Assembly: GCA_023101485.1 (NCBI GenBank)
Contig: LVZB01000001.1
Coordinates: 558,001-622,000, forward strand
DNA length: 64,000 nucleotides
Origin: Pasteurellaceae bacterium Macca
Lineage (GTDB): Bacteria > Pseudomonadota > Gammaproteobacteria > Enterobacterales > Pasteurellaceae
Direction: 5' to 3'
The translations under genes were made by a program, and so were the position numbers. The notes beneath the pieces are model-generated. The model saw only the letters and a list, made by a program, of their open reading frames with translations. It was not told the DNA's origin and did no database searches. This document shows positions 19,600-29,145 of this stretch, one piece after another. Position 1 is the first letter of the stretch. Each line of letters starts with the position of its first letter.

Positions 19600-20525
19600 A
19601 TTTAATGATTTGCTGTACCCCGCTACAAGTTCTAATTGCGGAAAAAATTATTGAAAAACACCCCGAAGAACAGTTTTGGGGTGTTATGCTTTCCACCGTG
19701 TCAAATGCAAAATTTGATTATTATACCCAACGCCTAGCAAATAAATGCCAGAAGATATTTTCTATGGTACAGCACACCGATCGGGTGAATTTAATTAAAG
19801 AGATTTTCAAACTAAAAAAAACGTTCCGAGGTCAGCAATTTGACAAGGTATTTGTAGCGAACATCAATGATCTACAAATTCAATTTTTATTAAGCACAAT
19901 TCAATTTCAAATATTAAATACGTTTGATGATGGCACGGCAAATATTGTTGAAAATAGCCTATTTTATCAACCTGAAAACCTCAGTTTAAATCGAAAAATA
20001 ATCAATATACTTTTAGGTAATAAATACAACTTAGTGAGTTTAAAATCCTTATCAACGCATCACTATACACTTTATGAGGGGTTACCGAATATTATTGCCA
20101 ATACCACTTACTTAAATTTATTTGAATCTCAATCCCTTGAAAGTGGCATTGATAATCAAAATGAAGAACCTATTTCTATTTTATTAGGTCAGCCGATCTA
20201 TCGTGATGAACAAAAAAATATCGCATTAGCGGAAAAAGTCATTAAACAATTTAATATTCAATACTATTTACCTCACCCACGGGAAACCTATAAAATTAAG
20301 CAAGTGGAATATATTGAAACCCCTCTCATTTTTGAAGATTATTTAATTCAACAACTCAATGGCAAAAAATGTCGCATATATAGCTATTTTAGTACGGCTA
20401 TTTTATCTATCCCACATCAAGGGGCGATTGAACCCATTGCACTGAAAGTAGAAGTTAACGATCCCGCTTATCTTGCCTGTTATTCACTGATTGAAAAATT
20501 AGGCATTCATTTAATCGAAGTATAA
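19596..20525 (+). CDS. lsgB: CMP-Neu5Ac:beta-galactoside sialyltransferase LsgB (GT52)
   Basis: The enzyme is predicted to add sialic acid to LOS galactose. The GTG start overlaps the flippase stop. The 309-residue sequence matches what I recall of H. influenzae LsgB, including [20 protein letters not shown], the [17 protein letters not shown] segment, [11 protein letters not shown] near 110 and YYLPHPRE near 228 (the GT52 His-Pro motif). It is unrelated in sequence to the GT80 enzyme 1.7 kb upstream, so the locus carries two sialyltransferases. Confidence 0.9.
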   Translation: MNLMICCTPLQVLIAEKIIEKHPEEQFWGVMLSTVSNAKFDYYTQRLANKCQKIFSMVQHTDRVNLIKEIFKLKKTFRGQQFDKVFVANINDLQIQFLLSTIQFQILNTFDDGTANIVENSLFYQPENLSLNRKIINILLGNKYNLVSLKSLSTHHYTLYEGLPNIIANTTYLNLFESQSLESGIDNQNEEPISILLGQPIYRDEQKNIALAEKVIKQFNIQYYLPHPRETYKIKQVEYIETPLIFEDYLIQQLNGKKCRIYSYFSTAILSIPHQGAIEPIALKVEVNDPAYLACYSLIEKLGIHLIEV

Positions 20526-20532
20526 AAAGAAC

Positions 20533-21309
20533 ATGAAAAAATACCTTATTTCCTTAGAAAAGGATCAGCCCCGTCGGGAATTATTTTTCCAACAGGCTGA
20601 TACACACGATTTTACGATCTTTTCAGCCATCAATACGATGGGATGCGATCTTGACGAATTAGATCAGCAATTTCATTTAACCCAATTTAAAACACGCTAT
20701 GCCCGAGATGTGACGAAGGGAGAAGTGGGCTGTACATTAAGCCATTTAGCGGTTTATCAACAAATTGTGGCGGATGAAACTATCCATGACGATGATTACA
20801 CCCTAATTTGTGAAGATGATGCGCTGTTTGCAACAAATTTTCAGCAAAATTTGACCGCTCTCCTTCCCCATTTATCGGCGGATATGGTGCTCCTTGGGCA
20901 ATCAAAAGTGCTTGATTTTAATCATACCGATTTAGAATACCTCTATCCAACAACCTGCTCCTTGCTATGTTCAAAAATAGACGGAACAGAATATAAAAGC
21001 GTCTATCCTTACCGCCATTATTATGCCGGCACGGTCGCTTATTTAATTAAAAAATCCGCAGCCAAAATTTTGCTTAATCATATTACCAAGCAAGGCAAGG
21101 CTTATTGGTTAGCCGATGATTTCATTTTATTTGGGCAGGAATTAAAACTCGATATTCGCTATATTCGCCCCTTGATGGTCATTGAAAATCCAACATTAAA
21201 TAGTAATTTAGCCCAAGCACGTTTGGCACAGCATCAAAGTTCTTGGAAAATGTATTTAAAATATCCACTTAAAAAATTATTCGCAATTAAGAATAATTGG
21301 GGAAAATAA
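20533..21309 (+). CDS. GT25-family LOS glycosyltransferase
   Basis: This LgtB/Lex2B-like transferase usually adds a hexose (glucose or galactose) to LOS. The 258 residues show the family N-terminus KKYLISLEKDQPRREL, GEVGCTLSHLAVYQQI at about 67-82, the acidic LICEDDALF motif at about 95 and LADDFILFG at about 197. It starts 7 nt after lsgB and ends 1 nt before the next gene. Sugar specificity is not readable from sequence. Confidence 0.85.
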   Translation: MKKYLISLEKDQPRRELFFQQADTHDFTIFSAINTMGCDLDELDQQFHLTQFKTRYARDVTKGEVGCTLSHLAVYQQIVADETIHDDDYTLICEDDALFATNFQQNLTALLPHLSADMVLLGQSKVLDFNHTDLEYLYPTTCSLLCSKIDGTEYKSVYPYRHYYAGTVAYLIKKSAAKILLNHITKQGKAYWLADDFILFGQELKLDIRYIRPLMVIENPTLNSNLAQARLAQHQSSWKMYLKYPLKKLFAIKNNWGK

Positions 21310-21310
21310 T

Positions 21311-22492
21311 ATGTCAGCAATATTCAATCTCTTTTATCTTTACGATCCGTGGCTTTTCCACTTTTTTAGAATGGCATTTTTTGTCGGTCTTATTGCTGTT
21401 GCTGGCTTAGCCTATCAGCTTTATCGCAAACAACGCCCACAAGGTATTATTATTCCAATAGACAGTTTTGGGGTAATTATTGCCTTAATTGCATTGAGCA
21501 TTTTGCCCATGGCATTACATCAAACGAAAGAGTTTGGCGTCATTGTGATGTATTGCAAAGCATTGATTCTCTTTACATTAGGCGTGGCGATTTATAATCT
21601 TTTTTATTATCGTGAAGAAGGAAAAACCACACTGATTCGGGATTTAAAAATCGGTATTATTATTCAAGCTGTAGTCGGTTTTATTGCGCTCTTAGGCGTA
21701 AATGCGATGATTGATCTTGCCCTTTCTACTAATGTGGTACTACCTCGCTTTTACCACTCCGAGCAAGAATATCGCCTGTATAATATTACCTCGATTGCCT
21801 TTTTCCAACTGAGTTTATTTTATATTGTATTACAACATTTTTTACTGGCTTATAATGCGAAAAACAATACGATTCCAAGTATTTTCTTTTTGCTATTGCT
21901 CTTTATTGGGTTAATTTCGGGTAGAACATTCTTATTTCTTTCTGCTGTTAGCTTTTTAGTCTATTTTAAATGGCGTTATATTCCGATGTTGTTCATATTT
22001 GCCGGATGCTGTTTATTTTTAGCCATTAACTTTGCTGATAATAAATATGTGCTTCACGCCTTAGAACCCTTAATCAATTTGTTACAAGATAAGGGTACAA
22101 TCAGTTCTTCTAGTGAAAATTTAGTGAAAAATCATTTATATATTCCGCAATTAAAACAAATTTTATTCGGTGATGGTTTATATTACACCCCAACGGGTGG
22201 CTATTATGGCGCAACGGATTCAGGCTTTATTCGCCAAGTATTATATGGTGGTATTGGTTATTTATCCCTCTGCTTTTTATTTACCGCTTATTTTGTCAAA
22301 CGTATTGCTGATCAGTGGTTTAATCACAGCTGGAAATTTACGCTCTCAACGTTATTGATGTTGAGTATTTTAAATATTAAAGCCGATACTTATGCCTTTC
22401 CGGGAATTATGTTAGTGCTCTTGATGTTTCTTTCTCTCTTTGGCAAAAGTGGAAAAAACAAAATCCTGTTTAATAAAAACGAGAAATTATAA
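21311..22492 (+). CDS. O-antigen polymerase/ligase-like (Wzy-type) membrane protein
   Basis: This 393-residue polytopic protein has about ten hydrophobic segments and a large loop at about 255-320, which contains DKGTISSSSEN and TDSGFIRQVLYGGIGYLSL, the kind of periplasmic loop seen in Wzy and WaaL proteins. Together with the flippase it suggests polymerisation or block transfer of an oligosaccharide onto LOS. Whether it is a polymerase or a ligase is open. It overlaps the next gene (TAATG). Confidence 0.7.
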   Translation: MSAIFNLFYLYDPWLFHFFRMAFFVGLIAVAGLAYQLYRKQRPQGIIIPIDSFGVIIALIALSILPMALHQTKEFGVIVMYCKALILFTLGVAIYNLFYYREEGKTTLIRDLKIGIIIQAVVGFIALLGVNAMIDLALSTNVVLPRFYHSEQEYRLYNITSIAFFQLSLFYIVLQHFLLAYNAKNNTIPSIFFLLLLFIGLISGRTFLFLSAVSFLVYFKWRYIPMLFIFAGCCLFLAINFADNKYVLHALEPLINLLQDKGTISSSSENLVKNHLYIPQLKQILFGDGLYYTPTGGYYGATDSGFIRQVLYGGIGYLSLCFLFTAYFVKRIADQWFNHSWKFTLSTLLMLSILNIKADTYAFPGIMLVLLMFLSLFGKSGKNKILFNKNEKL

Positions 22493-23376
22493 TGTTTAGT
22501 ATTATTGTGCCTTCTTATAATCGTCATCACGAATTACCCCCATTATTAGCCAGTTTATCTCAACAAACAGATCAACGCTTTGAGGTCATTATTGTTGATG
22601 ATCACTCCCAACAAGCGGTGGAAATTACCCAAGATTATGGTTTTGCTGTGACCATTATTCGTAATACGACAAACCAAGGGGCGGCTGAAAGTCGCAATAT
22701 TGGGGCAAACCATGCCAACTATGATTGGCTCCTTTTTTTAGATGATGATGATCGCTTTGCGGAAGAAAAATGTGCTGAATTAGCCAAAACGATTGCCGAA
22801 AAGCCTGAGGTAAATTTTATTTATCATCCGGCAAAATGTATTATGGTGAATGAACAATTTGATTATATGACTAAGCCCTATGCCAATATTCAAGATATTC
22901 ATTTAGATAATATTTTAAGGGCAAATAAAATTGGTGGCATGCCAATGTTAGCCATTAAAAAAAGTTTCTTTATCGAGATTGCGGGGCTCTCTTCAACACT
23001 TCGCTCGTTAGAGGATTATGAATTTGTGTTAAAAGCGATTTCCCACCCTCAATTTAGCCCCGCCTATGTGGATAAAGCCTTAACGGTATGCACTTTTCAT
23101 ACCCAACGACAGAGTGTTTCTACCAATACCACACACACAGAACAAGCGATTACCGAGATTGAACAGCAATATGTGAAAACACCTGCACAAAAACAGGCTT
23201 TTCAATTAAATGCGTTATATATGTTGGCACACCCAAGAATGATGAATTTATCTCGCTCAGCTGCCAAATATTATTGGAAAATGTTTATGCTAAGTAAAAA
23301 TATTAAACACGCCTTGATTGCTCTTGTTATTTTTATTTCCCCGCAATTAGCCATTAATTTAAAGAGGTTTATTTAA
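22492..23376 (+). CDS. GT2-family glycosyltransferase
   Basis: This is a GT-A fold transferase of 294 residues. It shows the N-terminal nucleotide-binding strand FSIIVPSYNRHHELPPLL, VIIVDDHSQQ at about 34 and the metal-binding FLDDDDRF at about 80-87. A C-terminal amphipathic/hydrophobic region may tether it to the membrane. It is translationally coupled to both neighbours by TAATG overlaps. It probably adds one sugar of the LOS branch; donor and acceptor are unknown. Confidence 0.85.
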   Translation: MFSIIVPSYNRHHELPPLLASLSQQTDQRFEVIIVDDHSQQAVEITQDYGFAVTIIRNTTNQGAAESRNIGANHANYDWLLFLDDDDRFAEEKCAELAKTIAEKPEVNFIYHPAKCIMVNEQFDYMTKPYANIQDIHLDNILRANKIGGMPMLAIKKSFFIEIAGLSSTLRSLEDYEFVLKAISHPQFSPAYVDKALTVCTFHTQRQSVSTNTTHTEQAITEIEQQYVKTPAQKQAFQLNALYMLAHPRMMNLSRSAAKYYWKMFMLSKNIKHALIALVIFISPQLAINLKRFI

Positions 23377-24179
23377 TGAAATTTTCGGTATTGATGTCCC
23401 TTTATCTCAAAGAAAAACCTCAATTTTTAACCGCTTGTTTAGAAAGTTTAGTTCAACAAACGTACCCTGCAGATGAAATTGTCATTGTGTTTGACGGCGC
23501 AATTCCCGCTGAATTAGAGCAAGTAGTACAACATTTTGCCGAAAAATTACCCCTTGTGACGGTAAAATTGCCCCAAAACCAAGGGCTTGGCAAAGCGTTA
23601 AATATCGGGCTACAACACTGCTCTCACGATTGGGTATTCCGTATGGATACAGATGATATCTGTACGCCTGATCGCTTTGCCAAACAAGTGGCTTTTATTC
23701 AACAAAACCCCGAAACCATCGTCTTCGGTGGTCAAATTGCGGAATTTGGGGAACATATTAACGATATTGTCAGCCACCGCCGAGTGCCAACCACCATGGC
23801 TGACATCCTGCGTTTTACCCAAAAACGTTGCCCTTTTAACCACATGACGGTGGCTTATCAAAAACAAGCTGTGATGGAAGTGGGGGGATATGAAGATTTA
23901 CAAGAAGATTACTATCTCTGGATAAAATTAGTCGCCTTGGGCAAACAAGTCGCTAACTTGCCCGATATTCTCGTTTATGCCCGAGTGGGAAATGGAATGG
24001 TTGGACGCCGCCGTGGTATCGCACAAGCCAAAGCCGAATGGCGATTATTCCAATTAAAATATCGTTTAGGTGTGCAGGGGTATTTGTCGGGCTTAGGGGT
24101 CTTTCTTCTTCGAGCGATTCCCCGTTTTTTACCTGTTTCCTTACTAAAACCGATTTATCAATTATTACGCAAACAGTAG
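23376..24179 (+). CDS. GT2-family glycosyltransferase, AmsE/LsgF-like
   Basis: This 267-residue GT-A transferase has FSVLMSLYLKEKPQFL, EIVIVFDGAIP and the metal site FRMDTDDICTPDRF at about 88-101. The second half contains CPFNHMTVAYQKQAV and EDYYLWIKL, typical of the AmsE/WcaA-like group to which H. influenzae LsgF belongs. It is the last gene of the glycan operon and is followed 6 nt later by maf. I leave the symbol blank because naming within lsg varies. Confidence 0.83.
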   Translation: MKFSVLMSLYLKEKPQFLTACLESLVQQTYPADEIVIVFDGAIPAELEQVVQHFAEKLPLVTVKLPQNQGLGKALNIGLQHCSHDWVFRMDTDDICTPDRFAKQVAFIQQNPETIVFGGQIAEFGEHINDIVSHRRVPTTMADILRFTQKRCPFNHMTVAYQKQAVMEVGGYEDLQEDYYLWIKLVALGKQVANLPDILVYARVGNGMVGRRRGIAQAKAEWRLFQLKYRLGVQGYLSGLGVFLLRAIPRFLPVSLLKPIYQLLRKQ

Positions 24180-24185
24180 GACATC

Positions 24186-24776
24186 ATGAGCAAAACCCTT
24201 TATCTCGCCTCTACAAGCCCTCGCCGTTGGGAATTACTCCAACAACTGGGGCTATCTGTCAGTCGTATCGGTGGAGAAATTGATGAAACCCCGAAAGTGG
24301 GGGAAGATGCAAAAAGTTATTGCCAACGCATCGCCAAAGCGAAAAATCAAGCGGCACAAGCGGTCGTTTTTTCACAACAATTTGCTCCCTTACCTCTGCT
24401 GACGGCAGACACCACCGTTTCTATTGATGGACAAATTCTCGGCAAACCCAAAGATAAAGCCGAAGCCTTTGCCATGCTTTCACAACTTTCTGGGCGAACC
24501 CACCACGTTTATACCGCCGTGGGGGTGAGTGTCGGAGAGGAATATTTTTCGACGGTACAAACCAGTGAAGTGACATTGAGATCGTTAAGCGAAGCAGAAA
24601 TTTGGGCTTATATTGACACCCAAGATCCCCTCGACAAAGCGGGTGCTTACGGTATTCAAGGCATTGGTGGAAGTTTTATTCAATATTTATCGGGAAGTTT
24701 TACGGGGGTGATGGGGTTGCCGTTATATGAAACGGCAGAACTGTTGAAACGTTGTGGTATCACTATCTTGGCATAA
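24186..24776 (+). CDS. Maf nucleotide pyrophosphatase (YhdE type)
   Basis: This Maf/Ham1-fold enzyme hydrolyses dTTP/UTP and some modified nucleotides. The 196 residues carry the family P-loop-like start LASTSPRRWELL, TADTTVSIDGQILGKP at about 72-87 with the catalytic Asp, and DKAGAYGIQGIGG near 150. It belongs to the canonical Maf group rather than the YceF group, judging by its TxDTTV and DKAGAYGIQG motifs. An uptake sequence lies in the frame at 24356. Confidence 0.9.
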   Translation: MSKTLYLASTSPRRWELLQQLGLSVSRIGGEIDETPKVGEDAKSYCQRIAKAKNQAAQAVVFSQQFAPLPLLTADTTVSIDGQILGKPKDKAEAFAMLSQLSGRTHHVYTAVGVSVGEEYFSTVQTSEVTLRSLSEAEIWAYIDTQDPLDKAGAYGIQGIGGSFIQYLSGSFTGVMGLPLYETAELLKRCGITILA

Positions 24777-24781
24777 TCACA

Positions 24782-24803
24782 AAGGGAAGGGAAACCTTCC
24801 CTT
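24782..24803. terminator. Bidirectional stem-loop between maf and holC
   Basis: Stem AAGGGAAGG/CCTTCCCTT with loop GAAA. It lies between the convergent maf and holC genes and overlaps the holC stop codon. No long T-run follows on either strand. Confidence 0.6.
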
Positions 24804-25242
24804 AAACTTGTACGGTTTCCAACTGCCAACCCAACTGGCGGTATTGCTTATAACGCTCCCGCGCAAGCGCTTTTTTCTCTTCATCTGCCGGCACAAAATC
24901 AATAATCTGATTAAAGCTGTTAATAAAATCGGGGAGCTGATTTTGTAATGAAATCAACACATCACGGCGTTGAGCGTTCCGTTTTTCTGCCCAAGAAATT
25001 TCAATCGGCGTGGCATAAGTTGTCGCTTCGCCGGAAAGATTATGGGGGACAAAATCATCGGGATCTCTTGCCCATAACGCTTCATCAAGCAAAAGGGCTT
25101 GGGCTTCACTTTCACAGCTAATAATCACCCGTTTCCCTGACCGCCATGCACTCACAGCAAGATCACAGGCTAAGGCTTCCGTAGGGCTGAGTTCGCCCTG
25201 TGATGGTGCTTCATTTAATAGATAAAATTTTACTTGCTTCAC
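24802..25242 (-). CDS. holC: DNA polymerase III subunit chi
   Basis: Chi links the clamp-loader complex to single-strand-binding protein. The 146 residues begin KQVKFYLLNEAPSQG and contain ACDLAVSAWRSGKRV and LLDEALWARDPDDFVPHNL, typical of HolC. Neither pepA nor valS, its common neighbours, lies next to it here. The 260-bp region upstream (25243-25503) has no supported gene. Confidence 0.93.
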   Translation of the reverse strand: MKQVKFYLLNEAPSQGELSPTEALACDLAVSAWRSGKRVIISCESEAQALLLDEALWARDPDDFVPHNLSGEATTYATPIEISWAEKRNAQRRDVLISLQNQLPDFINSFNQIIDFVPADEEKKALARERYKQYRQLGWQLETVQV

Positions 25243-25503
25243 CGTATTCTCGTTCTGAATAGATTAAAACGTACTACCACTTTTAACAAAAAATTGTTAA
25301 AAATAGCCAAAAGATCCCACTTCCCACCCTCATTTCTCTTTAATCAACAACTGGTAATACGCTTTTTGCATACACGATTTACTCTACACAGTACGGGGCG
25401 ACACGGTAAAAAAGTGAAACTGCCCTTCGTTCCTGCAAGATATGTTGCTTTTTGCCCTAAGCGAGGGTGATTGTTCGCCTTAAAGAGAAACTACCCTAAA
25501 TGA

Positions 25504-25956
25504 TTACAACAAATTGAGCCAATTCGCCTGCTGAATTTGAGTATCTAACAAACGATGCGCTTTAGCGATTTCGTCTGCTTGCTTGCGTAAGGTTTTGACA
25601 TTCACCGCGGAAAGCATTTTGATCTCACTGCGACTATAACGTGATTGCTCAGGTGTTGCGGCATCTGCTAGGCTAATAAGAGTAGAATGTTGGCGTTTAA
25701 GGCTATCTCGACGGGCTAATCCTTCGATCATTGAGATCCCACTTTCCAATGTCACACGCTGATTAGCAAAATTGATTTGCACCACAAGGTGCTGTAATTG
25801 CTCTTCTGTGGAGAGGTATTCTGCCAGTAACTCGCTGGGATCTTCACTGGGTTGTTCTCCCTCTTGGTATTGAGCATTTTGGCGTAAACGATGGCTAAGT
25901 TGTTCTAAACGGCGTTGTAAATCTGCCCGTTCAATTAAAGCTTCGGCTAATTTCAT
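25504..25956 (-). CDS. DIP1984-family protein (septicolysin-like, helical)
   Basis: This 150-residue protein is almost entirely helical and charged, starting MKLAEALIERADLQRRLEQL and containing NFANQRVTLESGISMIEGLA and RRDSLKRQHSTL. These features match the DIP1984/septicolysin family, whose biochemical function is not established. It is divergent from the BON/LysM gene, with about 100 bp between the starts. Confidence 0.8.
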   Translation of the reverse strand: MKLAEALIERADLQRRLEQLSHRLRQNAQYQEGEQPSEDPSELLAEYLSTEEQLQHLVVQINFANQRVTLESGISMIEGLARRDSLKRQHSTLISLADAATPEQSRYSRSEIKMLSAVNVKTLRKQADEIAKAHRLLDTQIQQANWLNLL

Positions 25957-26059
25957 TAAATTTTTACTTTTGAATTTCTAAATAATCCGCTACTCTAATG
26001 TAGACGCTGAGAGAATTCAATCTCAACATTATTTATTTTATCTTTAAGAGGACTTTACA

Positions 26060-26503
26060 ATGGGTTTATTTGATTTCGTTTCTGACATCGGTAAAAAATT
26101 ATTCCATAAAGAGGAAGAGGCATCTTCTGCCGTAACTGCACATATTGCCGAAGACAATCCCGGCATTGAAAATGTGGAAGTGACCGTTGAAAATGGTACT
26201 GCTAAAATTTCTGGTGCGGCGGCAACGGCAAGCGCTGTAGAAAAAGCGGTGTTAATGGCAGGTAATATTGCTGGGATTAATAATGTTAATATTGACAATT
26301 TAGAAATTGCGAATGGTGAACAACTCGCTAGTGATGATGAATTCTATGTAATTCAAAAAGGAGACACCCTTTGGAAAATCGCTGAGAAAGCCTACGGTAA
26401 AGGCATTAAATATAAAGCTATTGTCGAAGCGAATAAAGAAGTGATCAAACACGAAGATAAAATCTTCCCAGGGCAAAAAATCCGTATTCCAAAAAGTTTA
26501 TAG
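26060..26503 (+). CDS. BON-LysM domain protein (Kbp/YgaU type)
   Basis: This 147-residue protein has a short N-terminal helix, a BON domain at about 23-85 and a C-terminal LysM domain at about 95-147 (YVIQKGDTLWKIAEKAYGKG, ending PGQKIRIPKSL). E. coli YgaU/Kbp, with the same architecture, is a potassium-binding protein. There is no signal peptide, so it is probably cytoplasmic as in E. coli. A good AAGAGGA ribosome-binding site and a terminator bracket it, so it is monocistronic. Confidence 0.9.
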   Translation: MGLFDFVSDIGKKLFHKEEEASSAVTAHIAEDNPGIENVEVTVENGTAKISGAAATASAVEKAVLMAGNIAGINNVNIDNLEIANGEQLASDDEFYVIQKGDTLWKIAEKAYGKGIKYKAIVEANKEVIKHEDKIFPGQKIRIPKSL

Positions 26504-26520
26504 TTAAATCTAAGGTATTC

Positions 26521-26551
26521 AGTGGAAAGTGGCAACGCTTTCCACTTTTTT
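26521..26551 (+). terminator. Rho-independent terminator after the BON-LysM gene
   Basis: Perfect 9-bp stem AGTGGAAAG/CTTTCCACT with an 8-nt loop, followed by TTTTTA. Confidence 0.9.
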
Positions 26552-26700
26552 ATGTCGAAAAAGCGAGCAATAATGAGCGAATCTCCCGAATAATCACTTA
26601 AGGAGAGTGGAAATTTCTCGACATATTCGCCCCACATCGTTACAATTTCTGCCTATTTTTCTATCTGTATTTTACATCCCAAAATTATTGAGGTTTAAGA

Positions 26701-27999
26701 ATGTCATTCTCTATCGAAACTCTTGAAGGCTTACAACGCCGTGCAACCATCACCGTACCTGCTGATAAAATCGAAGCAGGCTATAAAGAACAATTAAAAG
26801 GCTATGCAAAAAACGCACGCGTTGATGGCTTCCGTAAAGGGAAAGTACCTCACGCTATCGTTGAACAGCGTTTCGGTTTAAGCGCTCGCCAAGATGTTCT
26901 CTCTGAAGAGATGCAACGCGCATTCTTTGATGTAGTGATCAATGAAAAAATCAACCTTGCAGGTCGCCCAACCTTCACACCAAACAACTACCAACCCGGC
27001 CAAGATTTCTCATTCACTGCCACATTTGAAGTATTCCCAGAAGTGGAATTAAAAGGTTTAGAAAATATCGAAGTAGAAAAACCAATTGTTGAAATCACTG
27101 AAGCTGATTTAGACAAAATGGTTGATGTATTACGCAAACAACAAGCCACTTGGACTGAAAGCCAAGAAGCCGTTAAAGCAGATGACCGTGTAACAATTGA
27201 TTTCAACGGTTCTGTTGATGGCGAAGAGTTTGAAGGTGGTAAAGCCGCTGACTTCGTTCTCTTAATGGGTCAAGGTCGTATGATCCCAGGTTTTGAAGAC
27301 GGTATTGTTGGCCACAAAGCGGGTGAGCAGTTCGACATCAACGTCACTTTCCCAGAAGAGTACCACGCAGAAAACTTAAAAGGTAAAGCAGCCAAATTTG
27401 CAATTACCTTGAAAAAAGTGGAAAACATGGTCTTACCTGAATTAACTGAAGAATTTGTGAAAAAATTCGGTAACGCAAAATCGGTAGAAGAATTACGTGC
27501 AGAAATTAAGAAAAATATGCAACGTGAATTAAAAAATGCCGTGACCGCTCGTGTGAAAAACCAAGTAATCAATGGCTTACTTGCCAATAACGATGTTGAA
27601 GTCCCAAGCGCTGCGGTGGCTGAAGAAGTGGATGTATTACGCCAACAAGCCGTACAACGTTTTGGTGGCAAACCAGAAATGGCAGCACAACTTCCTGCGG
27701 AATTATTTGAAGCGGATGCAAAACGTCGCGTACAAGTCGGCTTATTACTTTCTAGCGTGATTGCCTCAAACGAATTAAAAGTGGATGAAGATCGCGTGAA
27801 AGAAACTATCGCAGAGTTAGCGTCTGCTTACGAGCAACCAGCTGAAGTTGTTGAATACTATGCGAAAAACCCACGCTTAACGGACAATATCCGCAATGTG
27901 GTATTAGAAGAACAAGCCGTAGAAGCCGTATTAGCGAAAGCGAAAGTGACTGAAAAAGCTTCTTCATTTGATGAAATTATGGCGCAAGGTCAAGCATAA
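26701..27999 (+). CDS. tig: Trigger factor
   Basis: This ribosome-associated chaperone and peptidyl-prolyl isomerase meets nascent chains at the exit tunnel. The 432 residues show the ribosome-binding signature GFRKGKVP (about 43-50), an FKBP domain at about 160-240 ([31 protein letters not shown]) and a helical C-terminal domain. Codon use is strongly biased, as expected for an abundant protein. It is terminated by a hairpin at 28016. Confidence 0.97.
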   Translation: MSFSIETLEGLQRRATITVPADKIEAGYKEQLKGYAKNARVDGFRKGKVPHAIVEQRFGLSARQDVLSEEMQRAFFDVVINEKINLAGRPTFTPNNYQPGQDFSFTATFEVFPEVELKGLENIEVEKPIVEITEADLDKMVDVLRKQQATWTESQEAVKADDRVTIDFNGSVDGEEFEGGKAADFVLLMGQGRMIPGFEDGIVGHKAGEQFDINVTFPEEYHAENLKGKAAKFAITLKKVENMVLPELTEEFVKKFGNAKSVEELRAEIKKNMQRELKNAVTARVKNQVINGLLANNDVEVPSAAVAEEVDVLRQQAVQRFGGKPEMAAQLPAELFEADAKRRVQVGLLLSSVIASNELKVDEDRVKETIAELASAYEQPAEVVEYYAKNPRLTDNIRNVVLEEQAVEAVLAKAKVTEKASSFDEIMAQGQA

Positions 28000-28015
28000 T
28001 TGCGTTAAGTTAGCC

Positions 28016-28043
28016 GAAGGTGCGTAATACGCACCTTCTATTT
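28016..28043 (+). terminator. Terminator after tig
   Basis: Perfect 9-bp stem GAAGGTGCG/CGCACCTTC with loop TAATA, followed by TATTTA. Confidence 0.75.
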
Positions 28044-28066
28044 ACCACTTAAATTGCGAGAAAATT

Positions 28067-28519
28067 ATGGAACAACTGCCCCTTGCTCAACAAATTCAAC
28101 AATTTGTGGCAAACCATACCATTATGATTGTTGCGTGGATTGCCCTTTTCGTGGCGGTACTCTTTAATCTCTACAAAGGATTCACGAGTAAAATTACCGT
28201 TGTCGATAATGCCCAAGCTACCCAACTAATCAATAAAGAAAACGCCGTCATTGTTGATACCCGCACCTTAGATGAATTTCGTGCCGGACACATCATTGAA
28301 AGCCAACAAGCGCTACCCAGCGATATCAAATCTGGCAAAATCAATAACTTTGAAAAATACAAAGATCGCCCGGTCATTATTGTCGATAACAACGGCTTAA
28401 CCGCCGGTAGTCTTGCCAATGATTTAGTAAAACACGGTTTTAGCAAAGTTTATGCCCTCAAAGAAGGCATTGCCGGCTGGCGTGGTGCAAATCTCCCATT
28501 AGTCAAAAAACATAAATAA
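28067..28519 (+). CDS. Membrane-anchored rhodanese-like protein (YibN type)
   Basis: The 150 residues have one N-terminal transmembrane segment (about 18-38) and a rhodanese fold at about 48-145 with [16 protein letters not shown]. By length, topology and position before secB it corresponds to E. coli YibN. The active-site loop reads [11 protein letters not shown], with Ala where rhodaneses (and YibN, as I recall it) have the sulfur-accepting Cys. Sulfurtransferase activity is therefore unlikely in this copy. Confidence 0.88.
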   Translation: MEQLPLAQQIQQFVANHTIMIVAWIALFVAVLFNLYKGFTSKITVVDNAQATQLINKENAVIVDTRTLDEFRAGHIIESQQALPSDIKSGKINNFEKYKDRPVIIVDNNGLTAGSLANDLVKHGFSKVYALKEGIAGWRGANLPLVKKHK

Positions 28520-28539
28520 TTTTAATTAAGGATGAAACG

Positions 28540-29034
28540 ATGAGCGAAGAAAACCAAGTTGCAACAACAGAAGAACAAGTGCCATTTGAAATGCAGATCC
28601 AACGCATTTACATCAAAGACGTCTCTTTTGAAGCCCCAAATCTTCCCCACATTTTCTACCAAGAGTGGAAACCTCAATTAGGTTTTGAACTGGATACCGA
28701 CACCGTTCAACTCGGTGATGACACCTATGAAGTTACCCTTCACCTCAACGTACAAACGACCTTAGAAGAGAGCAATGATGTTGCTTTCATCTGTGAAGTG
28801 AAACAAGCAGGTGTGTTTACGATTAAAGGTATCGAAGGCGTACAACTCGCCCACTGCCTTGCGGCACAATGTCCGAACGTACTCTACCCTTATGCTCGTG
28901 AATTGATTTCAAGCCTCGTTAATCGTGGTACATTCCCTGCATTAAATCTTTCACCGGTTAATTTTGATGCCCTCTTTATGGATTATCTCGAACGCCAACA
29001 AGCAGAGATTGATGCCCAACCAACGGCAAACTAA
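28540..29034 (+). CDS. secB: Protein-export chaperone SecB
   Basis: This tetrameric cytoplasmic chaperone keeps precursor proteins unfolded and delivers them to SecA. The 164 residues carry [32 protein letters not shown] and the SecA-contact region [20 protein letters not shown], with the usual C-terminal [16 protein letters not shown]. It lies between the rhodanese-like gene and gpsA, in the order yibN-secB-gpsA-cysE known from enterobacteria. Confidence 0.97.
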   Translation: MSEENQVATTEEQVPFEMQIQRIYIKDVSFEAPNLPHIFYQEWKPQLGFELDTDTVQLGDDTYEVTLHLNVQTTLEESNDVAFICEVKQAGVFTIKGIEGVQLAHCLAAQCPNVLYPYARELISSLVNRGTFPALNLSPVNFDALFMDYLERQQAEIDAQPTAN

Positions 29035-29145
29035 GCCCAACAAGCGGTCTGTTTTTAGTCAAAATTTGCAAGGTTAAACTTGTACAAAATGGGTATGCCA
29101 AGCATACCTATTTTTTTATCAATTCAAGGATAAAAGGATAACGCA

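Noticed and set aside
25234-25470. 78-codon frame upstream of holC on plus
   Set aside because: Basic and low-complexity composition, starts inside holC on the other strand, no ribosome-binding site and no recognisable domain.
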